NCBI GenBank assembly: GCA_029582155.1 | Contig: CM055909.1 | Location: forward strand, 18,863,298 to 18,927,297 | Length of the DNA: 64,000 nt | Direction: 5' to 3' | Source of the DNA: Panopea generosa | Taxonomy: Eukaryota > Mollusca > Bivalvia > Adapedonta > Hiatellidae | Shown here: piece by piece, positions 24,401 through 39,400 of the stretch | Layout of the letters: each line of letters starts with the position of its first letter | How positions within the stretch are numbered: the stretch's first letter is position 1 | Translations under genes and position numbers: made by a program | The notes under the pieces: generated by a model | Database searches by the model: none | What the model saw: the letters and a program-made list of their open reading frames with translations, nothing else | Told to the model about the DNA's origin: nothing

Positions 24401-27400
24401 TCATTTAGTTCAGATTGTATTATTTTTTTCATTTTTGCAGTCAAATGAAGATGCGTCCAGGGGAAAAATTAATAGATAAAATGGATGCTGTAGAAGATAC
24501 TAAGGGAAACAATGGAGAAAGAGGTGAGATCCTATTTGTTATATGTATCCTCTCCGGAGACATATTGTCTTTGTGCTTTCCGTTTGTCCATATGTCTGTC
24601 AAAAAATATTTTCCAGAGAACTCCTCTTACATCTGTGGCTGGATTTGGCTGAAACTTGCTGGGAAACATTTGTGTGAGATTTAGTTGCTCGTATATATTT
24701 TGCATTTCGATCTGATGATTTTTTTTAGTTATGACCCATTTGCATTGTCCTTGCGTCTTCGCTTGAACCGAGTTCACATGTCAAGTTGCTGGAAATGATT
24801 CAGTATGAAAAGTAGTTACTGGTATATATACTTCTTTGCATTCCAGTTCCATGATTTTTTAGCTGAGATATGGTCCCTCAAGGCTTTTAATATTGGAGTT
24901 TTGTCCATATTTCTTCTCTTCAGTCATCAACTAGAGAGGCCCTCCCAGCCATTTGGAGATCTGGGAATACCCAATTATTTTTAGAGATCTAGTGTCAAGT
25001 GTGGGGAAATACTTTTAGGGAACTACATGGCAAATTCTTTTGGGGATCTGGGCAGCATTGGCCATTACTTTAAAAGATCTAAGGAACTGGGACCCCCTCA
25101 TTAGATTTCACTGTGAACTTCAAACTTTCCACATGAAAATTCTTGCCTGTACTTCTTCCCCACAACCAACAACAATGTTTGGACAGATCTTACTCTGAAT
25201 GATTGATGTGAAGCCTTGATGTGCATATTATCCACTTTGCTTTTCAGTGCCATTGCAGTTATAGCCAGTCTTAAAGCTAACCAGTTTTGCACAATACCAA
25301 TAACATTTAAAATAATTATCTAAAGTGTTTGAGGGGGGGAGACAAACTTGTTGTTTTTTTTAAAAAAAAATTCGAGTTGTTAATCATTTATTTGGTAACT
25401 GGTAATTGTTTTAAAACATAATGCATGAATGAAATTATGAAAATGAATTGCTCTAGGAAGATTTCCCAATTAACAAAGAGTGTGCTGGTGCAGTGGTCAT
25501 TGGATATAATGTTGGCCACTCATGCCAGATTTCATGGATAAGATCCCAGGCACAACCTGATGACAAATAAAAAACAATACTGGTTGTACCCTGGAAACTT
25601 ATTCAAGAATGATTCATCAAGTACAAAGCTTACTTAAGATAATATTAATTTGGCCATCCTTAAAAAATAAATTGTTTGCCATGCTCCTACCTACTCACTT
25701 AAAATTGCTGCTACCCAACCTTTTATATTTTTTTGATTTTCAGAGCATTTAATTTTGTTTTCACGATTGATGTCCATTTTGCCTTAAAATGACTATGCAA
25801 AATCAAAAGTTGGCAAAATATATATTTTTAGCTCCCTACCCACATGAAAAATACTCGGTCGGAGCACAGCAAACAAATACTTTTCAAGGATGGCCTTAGT
25901 ATAATTAAAATATAAGGTACATGTATATCAAGGTGGCATGTCAAGCATTAATATTGGATGCTTAAATGAATGTTGGCAAACAACCTATGATATGGTCATA
26001 AAAGTGTAAGCATTTCAAATTTGAAACCATTTGCTCTTGTGATGAAGTTAGCATGTCTTTATTCAAGAAATTTAAAATGCAGATGCTTTGTTTGTTTTTG
26101 TTTCTGTTTTCCTATACATTTCCCCCTCTCTCTCTTGGATAACTCTATGTGTAAAAATACATTTGTTGGTGATTTTATTTTGGTACTGAGAAATAAGATA
26201 TATGTACATTCATTATTTCATACATGTACATATATATTCTAAATTGTCATTAAAAATCTTTGCAATACTAATTAGTTAGGAGATTGTAACTCAAGCCATC
26301 ACAAATACTGGTGGAACAAGTGGTCTAGTGGTAGAGCATCAAACCCATGATTGGATGGTTGCGGGTTCAACCTCCAGTGCTATGTGCCGTGTCCTTTAGC
26401 GAGACGCTTTTTCCGCATATGCTACATGTAAGTACTGGTTCTACCCAGGAAGACTTAGAATGTGGTTTGTCTAGTTTGTTATAATTTGTTTCACAATCAA
26501 AGTAAAATAAATAAGTTTAAAGCAAAATGAACATAATTATTGACTTAAAAGATTTCTTTAATGAGTAACTTCTATTTGTAATTTAAATATAATTTTCAAA
26601 CAGTTTTATTAAAGTTTTAATACAATTGCCATACATTACAGGACGCCTGATTGTGACAAACCTGAGACTTATATGGCATTCTCTCACGATGCATAGAGTT
26701 AATCTGTGTAAGTATTTGGCGTAATTAGATCATCCTTATTTAGCTGTTGTCCCACTAAATCAGCCTTAAGAATCGCTCAGAGTTTTCAGAATAGAACATT
26801 CTATTTTATGTAAAACGTTATGCCCGTCGGTAGATGTTGACCTACTTCCTCAGCCAATGAAATCGCTCCAGGAATGAGAAAGTTAATAAACATCTAAGCC
26901 GGTTAGAAGTTATATGGGATTTTCTACGACACATTTTTCTTCACCGCGGTATAAGACAACAGTAAAAACCAGATACCAAGTTAATGGATGACAACACTAG
27001 GGTGGGGAAATAGACAAGTCCAAATATATCATATTAGAAAAAGGTGCCTTTTCTGGAGATAGGAATTTTGGCAATTTGTCTAACTCCCCATAGTGTGCAT
27101 GACGTTCATGTATTCAAAGTGTTTTAGTGTAAATAGTTAGAAGATGAAAATTTGTCAATATTTGATTTATATTTCTTCTTGGAATTATCAATACGATGGC
27201 TGTTTGTTTGAATGTTTGACATCATGTTTATTCCATCAGGGGATCAAAGATGACTGGTAAAACTAACCACTCTTACCTGGGAACCTGGAAGGTTAACCAG
27301 CACTCGAGCATACCCATCTCTGCAAGTAACTGATAACTTTTTCACTTGAATCACTGGTGAAAGACGAATAAAAATGAGACACAATGGCACATACAGTCAA

Positions 27401-30400
27401 ACCTATCTTAAGCAGCCAGTAATGGGAAGGTGCAAAAGTGACCTTTTCAGACAGGTTGTTGCTTTATACAGGTCAGTTTTGCTCTGCAAGCATAGAAATG
27501 GGAAATAGCAAATATGGCTGCTTAAGACAAGTGAACTGGCTGCTTAATAGAGGTGGCCGCTTACACAGGTTTGACTGTATTTCATTTTATCATGAAGACC
27601 GTGACCCAGCTGGGATTCTAACTTTCGAACCCTGGATATATATTCAGACATGCTGCTGACTCAAGTAACCGGGCCAGAGAGGAATAAAAAAAATCTGCAT
27701 ATGAATAAATATAATTATTATATATCATCATGAATGCTTCAATCTGATTGGTTGAAACCCGAAATAATCAGGTAAAATAAAATGAACTATTGACCACTCA
27801 TTCCTTCAAAAAATGAACTGCGTCTCGGTCAATAGTTTCCTGCTTTGGGTCAATAGTCATTTTCCATGTATAAATAATTTTGACCATTGACCACTAAAAA
27901 GGTAGGTAGTTATACACTATTTGCTGAAAACATGTTTTCCAAATGGCAATCTGGGTACAGGGGTCGTATTCACCAACCATTCTTGAGAATATTCTTAGAC
28001 TTAGCTTGAAAATCCAAATTTCAACCTTAGATATCTAGTTTACAGATAGAATATTTAGAGAGTTTATATGACTACATGTTAGGTGTCCCTACATGCTTGC
28101 AAATTTTGGACTCGAAAAATAGTCTCTTAATGTGTTTTTCAAAATTCATTCTTGTGTTAAGTCTTCTTAAGAATTGTTGGTGAATACTAAGACTTGTACA
28201 GTTTGATAGGAAACATGCATCTCCTGTCTTAATGTTGATGAAACAGCACAAGAAGGATTCATAATTTGCAAATTATTCATTCATACTTCACAGGCAACTG
28301 ATTTCTTGTACACAAACAGTTAATTACTGTAAGTTGTATGTAATCTTAGATGTTTAAACATTTAAGCGGTGAGAGATGAATGACAATGAGACACAATGTC
28401 GTATATCAATCATCAAAAAGACTGTTGCCGGTCGGGGATTCGAACTCACGACACCTGGATTGATAGTCAGATGCGTAACCAACTGAGCTAATCGGGCTGG
28501 GCTATTATTCTACATTAGATAAGTTTTATAACAATTAAAGAGAAAATGAATTTGTAGTTATGTCATAATAATTGGGGTTTGTTATTTCTATGTCATTGCA
28601 GCTATTGGATTTAACTGCATCATCAACATATCAACCAAGACTGCTCAGTCAGTAAGTGTTAGTTCTAACATTTTGATGAGAAATAGTGTAAGGCCAGACA
28701 AAAAAATTCTCGTGTTTAGGGTTACCTGACCAACCCTATAATTATCTTGAATTCTTTAAAAAAAAATTAAATGTAAAAGTACAAAAATATGCAGAATGGA
28801 TCTGCTTAACGTGTCAAGAAAATTGCATTGGTTTTGTTTCTCTATTGGTTTACTGTCATAATCAGTTTTTTTATAGAACAGGAAAAAACATTAAAATGAA
28901 TGTGCTTGAACTTGATTATTTTTTTGACATTTTCTCCATGAATTAAAAATTAGAAAAGAAAAAAAATGCCCACCTACATACCCTATTTTTTGGGGTCAAG
29001 TAACCATAAATACAGATATTAATTTTCTGGCCTAATTTATTATGAACTAAGTGAACATGTTGGCTGACACAAACCCAACGTCAATCACTCAGATTCATTA
29101 AAATTGTTAATTCTTTTTATGTGTCAATTTTTCTATCACAATTATGTTTTTGGTCCAAAGTTTAGTTTACTATTTTTTTGCTATTTATTAAAATATATCA
29201 AAGCTAAGTTAGGAATACAGGTATTTATCATTCTTCAGAAAGTGAGATACCTGTACACAGAAAAGGCCATTTGATTTACTAAGTTAATGGTCAATCTGAC
29301 TCTTTCTCACAGTTTCAATTGATTCATATGAAATTTAGTATACAGCTAAAACATTAAATCCGTGTGGAACATATTTTGTTGTTTTTCTGAATTTTCTTAC
29401 TATTTAAGTATTTAACACTATTTAAGTGTTGTTTTTTTTTTGGTATTGTGAGGTGAGGTGGTCCCTTCCATAGGGGATAATGATGTTGTGATGACGAAAA
29501 TAGGGAAAACAAAACAATGAGAATTGTAAATATGTCCGTTTAACCCTTTACTTTATATAGACCCCTTTGGACACCTCTAATATAGACGCCTTTGGACACC
29601 TAATATAGAAGGGTTTTGAATTATTGGGTGGATTATGTTTATATTAACTGACAGAGTGGAAAACAGTGCAGGAAGTGTTCAGATTGCCCGTCACGAGCAA
29701 TCTGAACTCTTTCTGCACTGTTTTCAAAGGCCTTCTGTGATCCACGATACGTGGAGTATGGAGTAAAGGGTTAAAACAGTTTACAGGTCAACATTCTTGA
29801 CCTTTGTTGTTTTAAACTATTCAACTGGCATTAAACCCCATTAAAAAACATTAAGAATTTTTTTTTTTTTTTAGTTGAATTTTTTCATAGATTAGGGGGA
29901 AAAATATGTTTGAGGTATGGGAATGGGATCGAAAATGGCCAAAAAAACCACAATGGTTTTGTATTTTTAAATTTTTAATGTATGAGGTGGGTCAAGTTTG
30001 CAAAATGTATAGTTATTTCTTTTCATCGACCAAGCAATGGTTGACTTAGATCTTGATTTATAATTCAGGATGAGAGTGATAGACCAGTCGGCAAATCTAA
30101 TAAACTGTGTTATGTTATCCCCATGTCCTCTGTAAATTGCTAAAGTGTATGGAAATCCTTTTGATGTCTGTGAAAATTTTCTTAAAAATTGACTTTTTTA
30201 TGCAACCAGGGTTAAAGTGTATAATAAACCACCCAAATCAACCAATGATGTAATATACGCAAGGCATCCATTGGTTGAATTGAGGATGAATTTTAACGTG
30301 GCTCAGCATGAACTCATTTTTTTATATAACTTCATCTTTGTTGTTTACATTTTTTTGGTGTTTCTGGTGACCTCTTGTCAATCTGTCATGATTTGTTACA

Positions 30401-33400
30401 AAAGTTATGATGGTGCTTTTGTGGTAACTGTCTTAAGTACACAGTTCATGATTAATTTTGTACCGTTATGTTACAGAAACTGAGAGGCACAACAGAGGCA
30501 CTGTACGTACTGACCAAGTGCAACAATACAAGGTTTGAATTCATCTTCACAAATCTGGTAAGTTACAACATGCAGTCTGTGCCTAAAACTATTGGGGACT
30601 ATAATCCTTTGAACTAGAGACATTCTAAAATCATATAGTCCGAATTCAATTCTTATATATATATATAGTCTGTAATTAACAGAATATCTAAAAGTTACAT
30701 TAACTTAAGATTCATTTTCTTATCATTTAATCATAATTTCATTCAGTTTTAACAGAGAAACTACATACATTTCTCCCAACATCTTGCAATTAAAGATTGT
30801 TCCATTTTGATATAAAGTCATAGAAATTGTCAGGCCATACATTTGGAAAAACTTTCGTAGTCAGTTAAAAATGTCATAGACTGGTCTCAGACTATATGGA
30901 TTTTCATAGACTGATCACATGTACATGTGATTGTATAGCACATACAACTCTTAACCTCAAAATATTTATATTGAAAATAGAACCGTTATATTGCCATCCT
31001 TATGTTTGAGCCTAGTTGGGTCCTCGGTGTGATTTACTGTGTCACTATCACTGACCTCTCACTTTTGAAATTATTTTAAATTCTAGATTTTAATTTGGTA
31101 GTTAGGCAGGTATGATGACATTGTGCTCCGTTTCTATTTTACAGATCCCTGGATCACCAAGGTTGTTTACCACAGTCATATCTGTACACAGGTTAGAATA
31201 CACTTTGTTGTATATACAGGTTTTATAGCAGGGTGGTAGTGCAGTGAAAAGGATCGCTCACACAAGAGGTCCTTGTATCAAAAACAACACCCCGCTTTAG
31301 TTCTACCCAAGAAACAGAATCGAGAATGCTTTATATAAATTTAGTCTGATTTTTTAAAAACAAAATCTATGAACATTGCCGAGGACTGTATTTGTCAGGA
31401 GACCTTACTGAGATGTACAAAATCTGCCCTGGGCCATCCAACCCCTACCTAAAATATGTGAAACTTTAAAGTACATTTTTAACGTGAATATCATTGAGAG
31501 AAAAAATGCCACTTTCAATCTCCACATAGCAAAGAGAGTTAATGTAACCACTTGTCTTGTAACAGCATGGTATAAAACAACACATCATATCTGTCAGTCT
31601 TTACAGTATTTGCAAATTGATGTGACATTTGGGCAAAAAACAAGATTGTGATCACTTATACACTACATATAGGTTTAAGCTCACCAGTAGCGGTTGTACT
31701 GACCTATATGAGAAATCCCGTTTTCTCTTCTTTACAGCCAGGGAAGAATTATAAAAGGGACTCAAGCAGAGAAATGTCCACTTTTTTTCTGTACAGTTAA
31801 CTTATAACATCAGAAAGTTATAACATAATTTAGATGGAACCATTCACCAAATCTGCCTAGACTTTGACATGAATGTTCTTCAGTACATGTACATGTTTAT
31901 TCATTCCTTAAAAATAGCAACTTTTATTTTAGTTCAGAAATGTAGAAAAAAGTTTATGTTGCATGCTCTGCTACAAAATTTGAATATACCTTTTGAATGA
32001 TTGCCAGGTACATAATTGGCTGGGAGCTCTTACAAGCTGCTTTGTTTTTACCTGGTATCCAGGTAACAGTGATCTGGGGTCATATTCACCAACAATTCTT
32101 GAGAATATTCCTAGACTTGAGCTTAAAAATCCAAATTACAACCTTAGATATCTAGTTTCCCATGATAGGTAGAATAACTGTGAGAGTTTATTTGACTATA
32201 TATTAGGTGTCCCTACATGCTTGCAAATTTTTGCCACAAAAATGGTCTCTAAGTGTGTTGTTCAAAATTCATTATCAAGTTCAAGTCTAAGAATATTCTT
32301 AAGAATGGTTGGGGAATACCACTCCGGTATTCTCTCTCCTATGCAGTCGACTCCTCCCTTAATAATCTACCAAATAGACTTAATTGCTTGCTGATCGCCA
32401 TTTTACAGATACAATTTCTGACCTTTAAATATTGTTGTATGATGTTTAGCATTACTTTTAACAATTTTTCATTTAAATTGTGATGGTGTCTACTTGACAC
32501 AGTATTCTAAGCACTGCCACACTGGAGTATCATGCTGAAGACACATGGTCTAAATGGTATGATACCCCACCCAGTCTCATTATACTGACACTGGTGTCAA
32601 CCAGACCTACTACTATAAATGCTGTGTACCAAGTGAGAAAGCTTCTAGTAACTTTTTTTTTAATTCTTTGGTATGACCTGGTCGGGGATAGAACCCACAA
32701 CCTTCTGCAGACAAGGCAGACACTCTACCCCCTAGATCACCGCTGTGGTTTGATATTTAAAAATGATTATTTGATTGTTTTTTGTATTGACTATGTTTAT
32801 TCTGTTGTGTACTTTTAATATGCTACATCTCCAGGCCCCATTTTCACTTAACACCTCAAGATTTTCCTCAACTTCAAAATTCTTTAACTTCATTTGCATT
32901 GATTATTTTGCATATTCTTATTACAAATGAGTAAATAGTTGTTCTGTCTTAAATTCTGTATGTTCATATAATACAATATCATTTTGTTCATTAAGTACAA
33001 TATTATTTCAAGTAATCAATAAGAGAAATTGAAATTTTCTAGTCAAGGGATATCTCAGTTTGAGATATTTAGTGAAACTGGCCCCTGTTGGACATATCTT
33101 TTCTTGTTTTTACACATTTTTGTATGTGCTACATTTATCAGAGCTTATGAGACATCAAAGTTGTACCGCGACCTTAAACTGAGAGGGGCATTGATAGCCA
33201 ACAAACAGCTGCGACTGTTGCCACAGGAACAGGTGTACGACAAAGTGTCCGGAGTCTGGAATCTCTCCAGTGATCAGGTACATATACCACACCATGGTAG
33301 GGTCATAAGTTATCTTCCATCATTTAAGTCAACTTTAAAACAGTGATTTTTGCTCTCCCTCCTGACCCTAGTATATTGAATGGGTTGGTAGATATTTTAT

Positions 33401-36400
33401 ACTTTCAATATATAAAAGAAGTGTTTCTCTGACAATCAATATTTCTATTGTACTAGTTCTACACAATGTTGTACATGTATAATTATTATTATCAAAAAGT
33501 CAAATTTCTTGATGACATTTTTTATGAGTAAGTTAGAGAGCAAACAAATATTTAATTGGCCTGACACGGCTGTCTATCAAACAAGTCAATAACCCAATCA
33601 GTGATTGATATTGTTTTTAAGATTGCCATTTTCCTTAGACAAGGCATCAGTTGTTAGGTAAACACTACATTGTATTTACTTAGACAAACAATGCTACGTT
33701 GCCATTGGGCACAGCAATAGTTGTCTCTTCAGGTCAGTTGAGTCCAAGGAAACAATAACCAAAGACTGATTAATCGTAAATTTACACAGAAAGTGATTGA
33801 GTTATACCAGTTGCCTACATGCTTTGTTATTACATTAAGAAAAAAAACATTGATATGCCATCGTACATTTTGCCATTTGTCATTCATAACCAAATGTAGT
33901 TTGGTTTGATCATCAGATGACATTCATTATATCCATAAACATAATTGTGCATCTTGGAGGATATTCCCCCCACCCTCCCCCACAAAAAAAACATACATAA
34001 AATTCAAAATTAATTCTGCTGCTCAGGGGTTTGGCATTTAAATGTACATTATTTTGCCTGAAGTATAATCAGAACAGACATATTCCACAACAGCTAGATA
34101 TGGCAAACTGCCCATGGTGAATATGCAGGGACTAGGTGACCAGAGGTTGATTTCACGAAATGCCTCAGACTTAGAAAAGTAATCATAATAGTCTCATGAT
34201 GCAGTTCTAAAATATGAACTTTTCAAATATATGTAGAAACAAAATCAAAGGTCAGTATCATACAAACTGGGATATTTAACTGTTATATTTGCATTATGTA
34301 CATGTAGATATATATGCAAGTGTCAGAAATTGTGTTTAGGGTCCTCTGTGGCTAAGTTGTCAATCTCAAGATCACTTCTCTCTCACCGGCAGAGTCGTAG
34401 GTTTAGCCTCACTTGCTCTAAAACATTTATGTGAGAAAGATTGCCCAGTACTTGCGACAGGACAGTGGTTCTACTCAGATTCATTCTAAGGTCTTCCAAC
34501 ACTAATAAATCTTGATGCTGTATATAACCTGAAATGTGTTGGAAATAGCATTTAACCACATTAAAAAAAAGAAAAAAAGAAAAAGCGTTCAGTGAAGAAT
34601 TATCAAAATGGGCATGTGTCCCTTTAAGGATTTGATTAAAATGTTAATAGTGTTTGTGGTTTCATTTCATTTAAAGTCTACAAATTTAAGTTGTATAATA
34701 TTTAGCCGCGCCAATATCAATTTCATGTTTACTCCTCTGTTTATTTTCCAATAATTTATAGAAATTTTACAGTGTGAAAACATGTTTCACCATTTCAGGG
34801 TAACTTGGGAACCTTTTTCATCACAAACGTTCGTTTGGTATGGCATGCGAACATAAATGAGGCATTCAACGTCAGCATACCGTACCTGCAGATGGTGAGT
34901 ATGCGCACTTAGTCTCTATCCTTAATAAAATGCATGAACAAGGAATAATTGAGATTTTAATTAAAAAAAACAACTGTTAAGGGACCTCAATGTCCTAGTC
35001 AGAGGCTCAAGTCACCAGCCTAGGGGTATATGGGGCTGTTAAAAGTTAACCTACCTCTCACTACCAAGGTCCTGGATTCAAGCTAGATCAGTCCGTAAAC
35101 TTTATATTTAATATAAAGTTTGTCAATTACTAATGGAAAGGCATTTGTTCTACTCCGACTTCTTCGTGTTGCTATCAGAAATTTCGTATGTACATATTAA
35201 GTACAAGTATTTTTTATAAAACTAGTGGTGTTGTGCCAGTTTTGTTATGATTTATGTGTAAAAAGTTTTAAACAAATAATATAACTTGGGTATTTCTTAA
35301 AAAAACAAATCCCTCAAAATTTATACCAGGGTATTCTAATTTCATATTTACATCGTGGTGATACAGGATTTTCAAAATATAATGTTAATTGGAAGTTTAT
35401 AAAATTAAGTAGTGTTCCTTTTACAGATTTAAAATTCTTTAAGAAAAATAAAATTGTTAAAATTATGCAGTCTTGTTTAATACATGTATGTATAGAGATG
35501 CCAGAAAATGATGAATATTGGTAATGATGCATATACATTTAAAAAATGGTTTCATAAGCTGGTCATTGCATTCATTAAGATTTCCTGTTTTATGCTTTTT
35601 TTTGTGAATTATAGAGATTCGATAAGAATATATATTTCATAATTTCACTGTTTAAATCAGTCAAATTATACAGAAATTTAACTGTTTTCAATTTTAAAAT
35701 AAAAATGGTTTAAGTGAAATACAACTATATTTCACTTGTTACCATGGAAACTGGCATGCTCACAATTGAACATACCATTTCAAGGTGAAGTGTGTCACCC
35801 AGTGGTAGAGCATCTGCCCCATGATCGGAGGGTCCTGGGTTCGATCCTCTGTCACGGTAATGTATGATGTCCCAGACCAAGACACTTGTTTTGCATATGC
35901 TTGGTACTGGTTCTACCCAGGAAGACTTGGAGCATGATTTGTCTAATTTGTAAGAATTTGTTTCACAATCAAGTCAAAATAAGTAAGTTTAAATTAAACT
36001 AATGTTCACTTTATGAAATAAACATGGTATTTCACTGATACCAACAATTATTTTGTTTCTGTATATACAGATATTTTTTTACAGTTAGTGGAACTTGTAA
36101 CAATTTGGAAAAAGAATTTGAATGCTGGATTTAAAGTTCAAGTCTGATTTTTAGAAACAAACATTGATGTTTAATGAATTGAAGAACCAGCTCTCTCAGT
36201 AGATATTGTAGAGATTTTTATTGTTGTTATTTTTCCACTTCAGAAAACAGTAAAAGTGAGAGATTCCAAGTTTGGGCTGGCCTTGGTTGTAGAAAGTTCG
36301 CAACAGGTAATAATTCTGGAAATACAGTCTTACCTGTCTTAAACAGCCACTCAAGTGAGAGTAAAAATGACCATTTAAGACAGGTAGTTGCTAAATATAG

Positions 36401-39400
36401 TTTCTTAAAGCATATAAATGGGAAATATTAAATGTGGCTGCTTAAGACAAGTGGCTGCTTAATAGAGTTGACCCCTTATACAGGTTTGACTGTATATTTA
36501 TATTGTGATTTTACTTTACAGTTTTTTGTTGTCTGTAACTATCTTGGTTAATTATGCATTGCTTTCAAACACATATAGCATAATTGTTTGGTCCTCTACT
36601 AAGTTTGAGCTCTTTTGAGTTAAAAGCTAATGTGAAACTACTAAATAATATGATAGTTATGTGTCTGTCAGTGATGTCCATTTTCAGCCAGATTACATAT
36701 TGGAGTGCTTACCAGGGTCCTTTTCAAGTTCACTTTCAGTCAGTTGACCATTCAAGATGGCTGCCATTACTAAAAATAGCACAAATAAACTAGAAGAACT
36801 TACAAAATCCTTTGGGGTCATATTGGATCCTACCACAGGGGATGGTGATTGATTGAATGACTATCACTCCGCCCACTGGCCACACGGCATTGTTTGTCCA
36901 AGTAAATACAATGTTATACTATTTAGTGATTATTTAAAGACCATTGACTTGTCTAAGGCAAATGGTAACCCTGATTATTGACTTGTTTGATTGACAGCCT
37001 GTGCCAAGTCAATTGCATAGGCTTGCATTGGAAAATGTTCTTTTTTTAAGCTGATTGTTCCACTTTAGGTTTAAACCATTAAATAGCCACAGCTGATAAA
37101 GGGGTTACTGTAATCTTTAGGGGTCAGGATTAGCCATGGAAATGGTGAAAGTTGAATTTCCAAAAATATTTTTTAAGCAAGCCAAATTAATTGGTATATA
37201 AGATGTAGTATTGGTATATGTGATGTAATACTGGTATATGCAATATAATATTAGTATATACAATGCAATACTGGTGTATGCAATATAATACTGGTATATG
37301 CAATTTTATACTGGTATATGCTATGTGATATTGGTATATGCAATGCAACACTGGTATATGCAATGTAATATTGAAATATGCAATGCAACACTGGTATATG
37401 CAATGTTACATTGGTATATGCAATGTGATACTGTTATATGCAATTGTAATATTGGTATATGCATGTAATACTGGTATATGCAATGTAATATTGGTATATG
37501 CAATGCAATACTGGTATATGCAATAGTAATATTGGTTATATGCATGTAATACTGCTATATGCATGTAACACTGCTATATACAATGTAATACTGGTATATG
37601 CAATGTAATACTGTTTATATACATGTACTGCTGGTATATGTGATGTAATGCTGGTATATGCAATATAACACTGTTTAAATCAGGGCTTGAATTTAAGCAC
37701 TCGCCACTTGGAAAATGCGAGCTGTATTTTGAAAATGCGAGTTGAAATTACTTAAGCTGGCATTTTTTTGCGAGTGGATTTCAAGTTGAGAAAATTACTT
37801 ATTTTATTCATTTTATTGATTTTTGAAAATAAACAAGTATTATCCTGGTTATAAATAACGAGTTCTTGTCAATTTTACCAAATTTCTTTTGCTTCTCGCG
37901 CCAAATTACCCCCTAGCAGCACGATTGTCAATGACGTATTAAATATTTATATATGTGTAGACTGCCTCCAATTGTTTTTGATCTCAAGTTCATTCTGCAA
38001 AAAGGAAGTAAAGTTAAAACCCGTCAACAACATAATGAGTAGACTGTGTCTAGTTTGATCGATCGCGCACTCACTCTATAAAAGTTGAAAACCGTCAAAT
38101 TTATTGTTTACTTATTTTGTCATCTGTAAAAGTGGCAGATAGAATAACATCTTTTTCTCCAATGAACCGACGAATAAAAGTGAGTCCCAACAAGAAAAAA
38201 AATAATCCTTCCGTTAATACTGTAATGAAATGGGAGCAACAGCTCAATATCACACAGGGCTATAAACTTGACAATGACAAAATGGTGTGTCCATTGTAGA
38301 AACCACCGCGATCGACAGATCATCCATAATAATTAAACTATATTACAATGATATCACAACATTTACACATGTTAAACAATCGTCCTTGGCTAGATCTAGA
38401 TCTTATTTTAAAACGAAAGGCCATTGGCTATATTAATTCTATAAATAGAAATGTGTGTATGTCTCAATCTCAGCCTCTCTGTACACGTGTTATTGTTGAA
38501 TCCATGATTCATATTTTGGTTTAGTTAAAAGTGTTTATTTATGATATATCATTGTATGCATTTATTTATGGTAGTAAAATAAATAACAAAGACAATTTTA
38601 TTTTTTTAAATATTTTGTTTTGTAAAGTACTGCTTTGAATTGTACCGTAACATATATATTAACCTTGATACCATTGTCTATAAATAAAAAAAAAGCTAAT
38701 AATGCATATTAAATAACACGCAGGCTTTGAAACAATTAATTTTGGGTTTATTTAGACATTTAGGACTACAAGTTTCTGCGAAAACTGGTTTGGCTAGTTG
38801 GTTTCAAATTTGGCCAGTTGAAATTTTAGGCACTGGCCAAAATTGCCAGTGCACAAAAAAGTTAAATTCTAGCCCTGTTAAATGCATGTAATACTGGTAT
38901 ATGCAATGTAATGTTGGTTATGTGCAATATGCTTGATATATCAGTTATTTGCAATCAATCAATCAGATGTAAATCTTATTAGGGCTTAAAGCCAAGTGTA
39001 TCTGTATATGCCTGTATTATTGTTTACAGAGTGGAGGATATGTGCTGGGCTTCAGGATTGATCCTGTGGAGAAACTGCAGCAGACCGTCAAGGAGATACA
39101 GAGTCTACAGAAGGTCTACAGTACCTGCCCTGTGTTTGGTGTAGAGTTTGAAGAAGATGATGGGGTAAGTGCCTAAGTATTTACCACTGGATGTACAGTC
39201 TACACAAGGTCTACAGTACCTGCCCTGTGTTTGGTGTAGAGTTTGAAGAAGATTATGGGGTAAGTGCCTAAGTATTTACCACTGGATGTACAGTCTACGC
39301 AAGGTATACAGTACCTGCCCTGTGTTTGGTGTAGAGTTTGAAGAAGATGATGGGGTAAGTGCCTAAGTCTTGACCACTGGATGTACAGTCTACAAAAGGT

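Noticed and set aside
24415-24684. 89-codon gene
   Set aside because: Contains BBS5 exon 2 (24441-24523); the remainder runs into intron sequence.
28430-28502. tRNA gene on the minus strand
   Set aside because: Promoter boxes are good, but the anticodon arm does not pair well and a SINE body follows; same for heads at 35783, 40897, 57414 and 58023.
33029-33346. 105-codon single-exon gene
   Set aside because: Only 33142-33277 is real, as BBS5 exon 7; the rest is MITE and intron.
39199-39355. Extra BBS5 exons from the 95-bp copies
   Set aside because: Introns between them would be about 34 nt and the 61-nt units would shift the frame.
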